NCBI GenBank assembly: GCA_944387055.1
Contig: CALXDL010000024.1
Coordinates: 1 to 64,000, forward strand
Direction: 5' to 3'
Source of the DNA: an uncultured Oscillospiraceae bacterium
Lineage (GTDB): Bacteria; Bacillota; Clostridia; Oscillospirales; Oscillospiraceae
DNA: 64,000 nt
Both the position numbers and the translations under genes were made by a program. The notes beneath the pieces are model-generated. The model made no database searches. It saw nothing but the letters and a program-made list of their open reading frames with translations, and was not told the DNA's origin. Every line of letters begins with the position of its first letter. Positions within the stretch are counted from its first letter, which is position 1. This document shows positions 62,552 to 64,000 of the stretch, piece by piece.

Positions 62552-63433
62552 TCACTCCAGCCTGCGGGGGAAGTTGCCTGCGATCCGCACGCCCTCTTGG
62601 ACGGTGAGGAACGCGTGGGGGTCGATGGAGTGGACGGCATGGAGCAGCTCCTCGATCTCGTACTTGGACAGGCACACGCACAGCACATGGATGTCGTCCT
62701 TGGTGTAGGCGCCCACGCCGTTCCAATAGGTCACGCTGCGGCCCAGTTGGTCGATGATGAAGTGGGCCAGCACATCCTCGTCCTCCCGGGTGAAGATCAG
62801 CGCCTGGACGGTGACGTTCTGCTGGTGCATCCGGTCCAGGACCGTGGAGGTGAAAAAGTTGTAGATCACGGAATAGATGGCCACCTCCGGGGAGAAGAGC
62901 AGCAGGCAGGCCGAATACAGGAAGATGTTGAAGGCCATGGAGATACGGCCCACGGTGAAGGAGCTGCCCTGCTTGCTCAGGCACAGGCCCACGATGTCCA
63001 GTCCGCCGCCGCTCCCGCCGCAGGTCAGCACGATGCCGCTGCCCGCCCCGGCCAGGATGCCGCCCAGCAGGCACGCGGTCAGATAGTCGTCCACGACAGG
63101 GGCGGAGGGGATGGGGATCACGCTGTAGAACAGGGAATAGGAGACCGTGCAGATGGCGGTCTTGATCACGAGCCCCTTGCCGAGCCGCTTATAGGCCAGC
63201 AGCAGGATGGGGATATTGACCAGGAAATAGAGGATACCTGCGATGTCATAGGTGCCGAAGCGCAGGCCCATGCTTTGCAGCAGCGTGCGGATCAGCTGGC
63301 AGAAGCCCAGCAGGCCCCCGGTATAGAGGCCCAGCGGGACGATGAACAGGTTCAGGGCGGCGGCGGCGATCAGCTCGCCCACCACGCAGGCCACCAGGCG
63401 CAGCCAACGGTTGTGCAGCGTGTTATAGAACAT
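62552..63433 (-). CDS. YitT family membrane protein with DUF2179 domain
   Basis: Integral membrane protein of 293 residues: five to six helices (about 10-195) with LYTGGLLGFCQLI and LTCGGSGGGLDIVGLCLSK, followed by a cytoplasmic DUF2179 domain (about 215-290, VTVQALIFTREDEDVLAHFIIDQLGRSVTYWNGVGAYTKDD). Function of the family is not established. GGGAGGGAC-type site precedes the ATG at 63433. Confidence 0.9.
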   Translation of the reverse strand: MFYNTLHNRWLRLVACVVGELIAAAALNLFIVPLGLYTGGLLGFCQLIRTLLQSMGLRFGTYDIAGILYFLVNIPILLLAYKRLGKGLVIKTAICTVSYSLFYSVIPIPSAPVVDDYLTACLLGGILAGAGSGIVLTCGGSGGGLDIVGLCLSKQGSSFTVGRISMAFNIFLYSACLLLFSPEVAIYSVIYNFFTSTVLDRMHQQNVTVQALIFTREDEDVLAHFIIDQLGRSVTYWNGVGAYTKDDIHVLCVCLSKYEIEELLHAVHSIDPHAFLTVQEGVRIAGNFPRRLE

Positions 63434-63579
63434 GGCAGTCCCTCCCTGGGAGCGGCGCGCTCCCGATCTCGTGTCGGCATGTGGCCCGCACCGGGCGGAT
63501 GGGGCCCCTGACAGATCCGATTATACGAGAACGCGCAAGAAACCACAAGAGGGAAGATGGCCGCGGGGGGGCGGCGGTG
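63434..63579 (-). other. Spacer between right-edge module and yitT-family gene
   Basis: About 145 bases with no gene. A minus-strand promoter for the yitT-family gene is expected here; I see no convincing boxes. Confidence 0.4.
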
Positions 63580-63813
63580 TCAGATGGCGTAGGCCTCCGG
63601 CTTGCGATAGTCCGCATCGTAATAGCGGGCGGTCCACATGGCCAGCTCCCGGCACTCCTGCAGGGACGGCTCCAGGGCGGCGATGCGCCGCGCCAGGGCC
63701 GCCGTCCGCTGCGGATCCGTCTCGTCCTGTGCTGCGGCCCGCAGCTGTGCCAGGCGCGATCGGATGCGGGCCGCGCTGTCCGCATAGAGGGCGGACATCT
63801 CCAAAAGCGTCAT
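63580..63813 (-). CDS. Small helical hypothetical protein, accessory-type
   Basis: A 77-residue, mostly helical charged protein (MTLLEMSALYADSAARIRSRLAQLRAAAQDETDPQRTAALARRIA...) ending YYDADYRKPEAYAI. GGGAGGGAG lies ten bases before the ATG. Its ATG overlaps the stop of the zinc-ribbon gene upstream. Proteins of this look occur in pairs with a small zinc-ribbon protein in prophage or integrative-element modules of Clostridia; that is recollection of a pattern, not a database result. Confidence 0.6.
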   Translation of the reverse strand: MTLLEMSALYADSAARIRSRLAQLRAAAQDETDPQRTAALARRIAALEPSLQECRELAMWTARYYDADYRKPEAYAI

Positions 63814-64000
63814 GGCCGCAGCTCCCTCCCCCGCATCTGGCGGTAGGGCGCCAGCTCCTCCCGGGCAAAGTCCGCCAGGCAGCGGACGCAGATCGTAGTC
63901 CCGTTCATATACCAATACTCCTCTCCTCGTTCGATCATCTGTCCGCACAGTGTGCAGGGCAGGCTGGGCAGGGCAGCCCGTCCCCGCGGGCGGCGGGAAT
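63810..64000 (-). CDS. Zinc-ribbon protein (5' end outside window)
   Basis: Partial gene of at least 62 codons running in from the right edge. The visible part holds CTLCG and, 20 residues on, CVRC, a four-cysteine zinc-ribbon spacing, then ADFAREELAPYRQMRG. Its stop overlaps the next ATG (ATGA). No start is in view. Confidence 0.65.
   Translation of the reverse strand, partial: SRRPRGRAALPSLPCTLCGQMIERGEEYWYMNGTTICVRCLADFAREELAPYRQMRGRELRP

Noticed and set aside
59998..62688. 896-codon open frame opposite the P-type ATPase
   Set aside because: Shadow, His/Gln/Gly-rich, no starts or domains.

Overview
The window is a GC-rich (roughly 60% by eye) chromosomal segment of a low-molecular-chaperone-regulated, spore-forming Firmicute. 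HrcA/CIRCE heat-shock control, an ECF S component under a tetrahydrofolate riboswitch, a complete Rnf complex, RNase J, SpoVAC and SLH-domain surface protein together point to the class Clostridia. The high GC and the gene content fit the Oscillospiraceae (Flavonifractor/Intestinimonas/Oscillibacter-like). The family-level placement is inference; no rRNA is present to test it.

Layout. 0-5.3 kb: groES-groEL (minus, CIRCE-controlled, groEL cut by the left edge), a lipid kinase and an RNA methyltransferase (minus), then nfeD plus a stomatin/SPFH gene (plus). 5.4-7.4 kb: RNase J with a long leader (minus). 7.5-15.6 kb: a plus-strand housekeeping run gdpP - small membrane protein - rplI - dnaB - tilS - hpt - ftsH. 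15.7-17.3 kb: a minus-strand redox operon of ArsR-like regulator, thioredoxin-reductase-like flavoprotein and thioredoxin. 17.3-19 kb: rpe and recR. 19-21 kb: a MocR/PdxR-type regulator divergent from an ECF S component. 22-27.5 kb: the rnfCDGEAB operon for ferredoxin:NAD+ oxidation coupled to ion pumping. 27.5-28.4 kb: THF riboswitch and folT-like S component. 28.5-34.8 kb: second CIRCE, hrcA-grpE-dnaK-dnaJ, a PHP phosphoesterase and rpiB. 34.8-45.4 kb: mixed small operons (mutY, tdk, radical SAM activase-like, MATE exporter, PF06541 membrane protein, CNNM/CBS protein). 45.7-48.8 kb: a large secreted NAGPA/Ig/CBM-like/SLH protein. 49-51.1 kb: ferredoxin, hemW, lone spoVAC. 51.5-57.9 kb: a divergent type IIA topoisomerase pair (B and A subunits) split by an exported stalk-domain/DUF1266 gene. 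57.9-59.4 kb: LUD-domain protein, lipoprotein, tRNA-Gly. 59.4-60 kb: a hairpin-rich island with two 60-nt repeats whose stems covary. 60-64 kb: P-type ATPase, YitT protein and, at the right edge, a two-gene accessory-looking module that runs out of the window.

How it works together. HrcA made from the second CIRCE operon should repress both chaperone operons in this window, so the whole class I heat-shock loop is visible here. The two ECF S components have no energy-coupling module in the window and must share one elsewhere. The Rnf complex implies an anaerobe that makes a transmembrane ion gradient from reduced ferredoxin. Most of the window is ordinary core genome. The parts that deserve a second look are the covarying repeats at 59.57-59.80 kb, the interrupted topoisomerase locus with an 18-bp direct repeat, the regulator/operator arrangement of the thioredoxin operon, the probable vitamin-B6 uptake gene, and several structured leaders.
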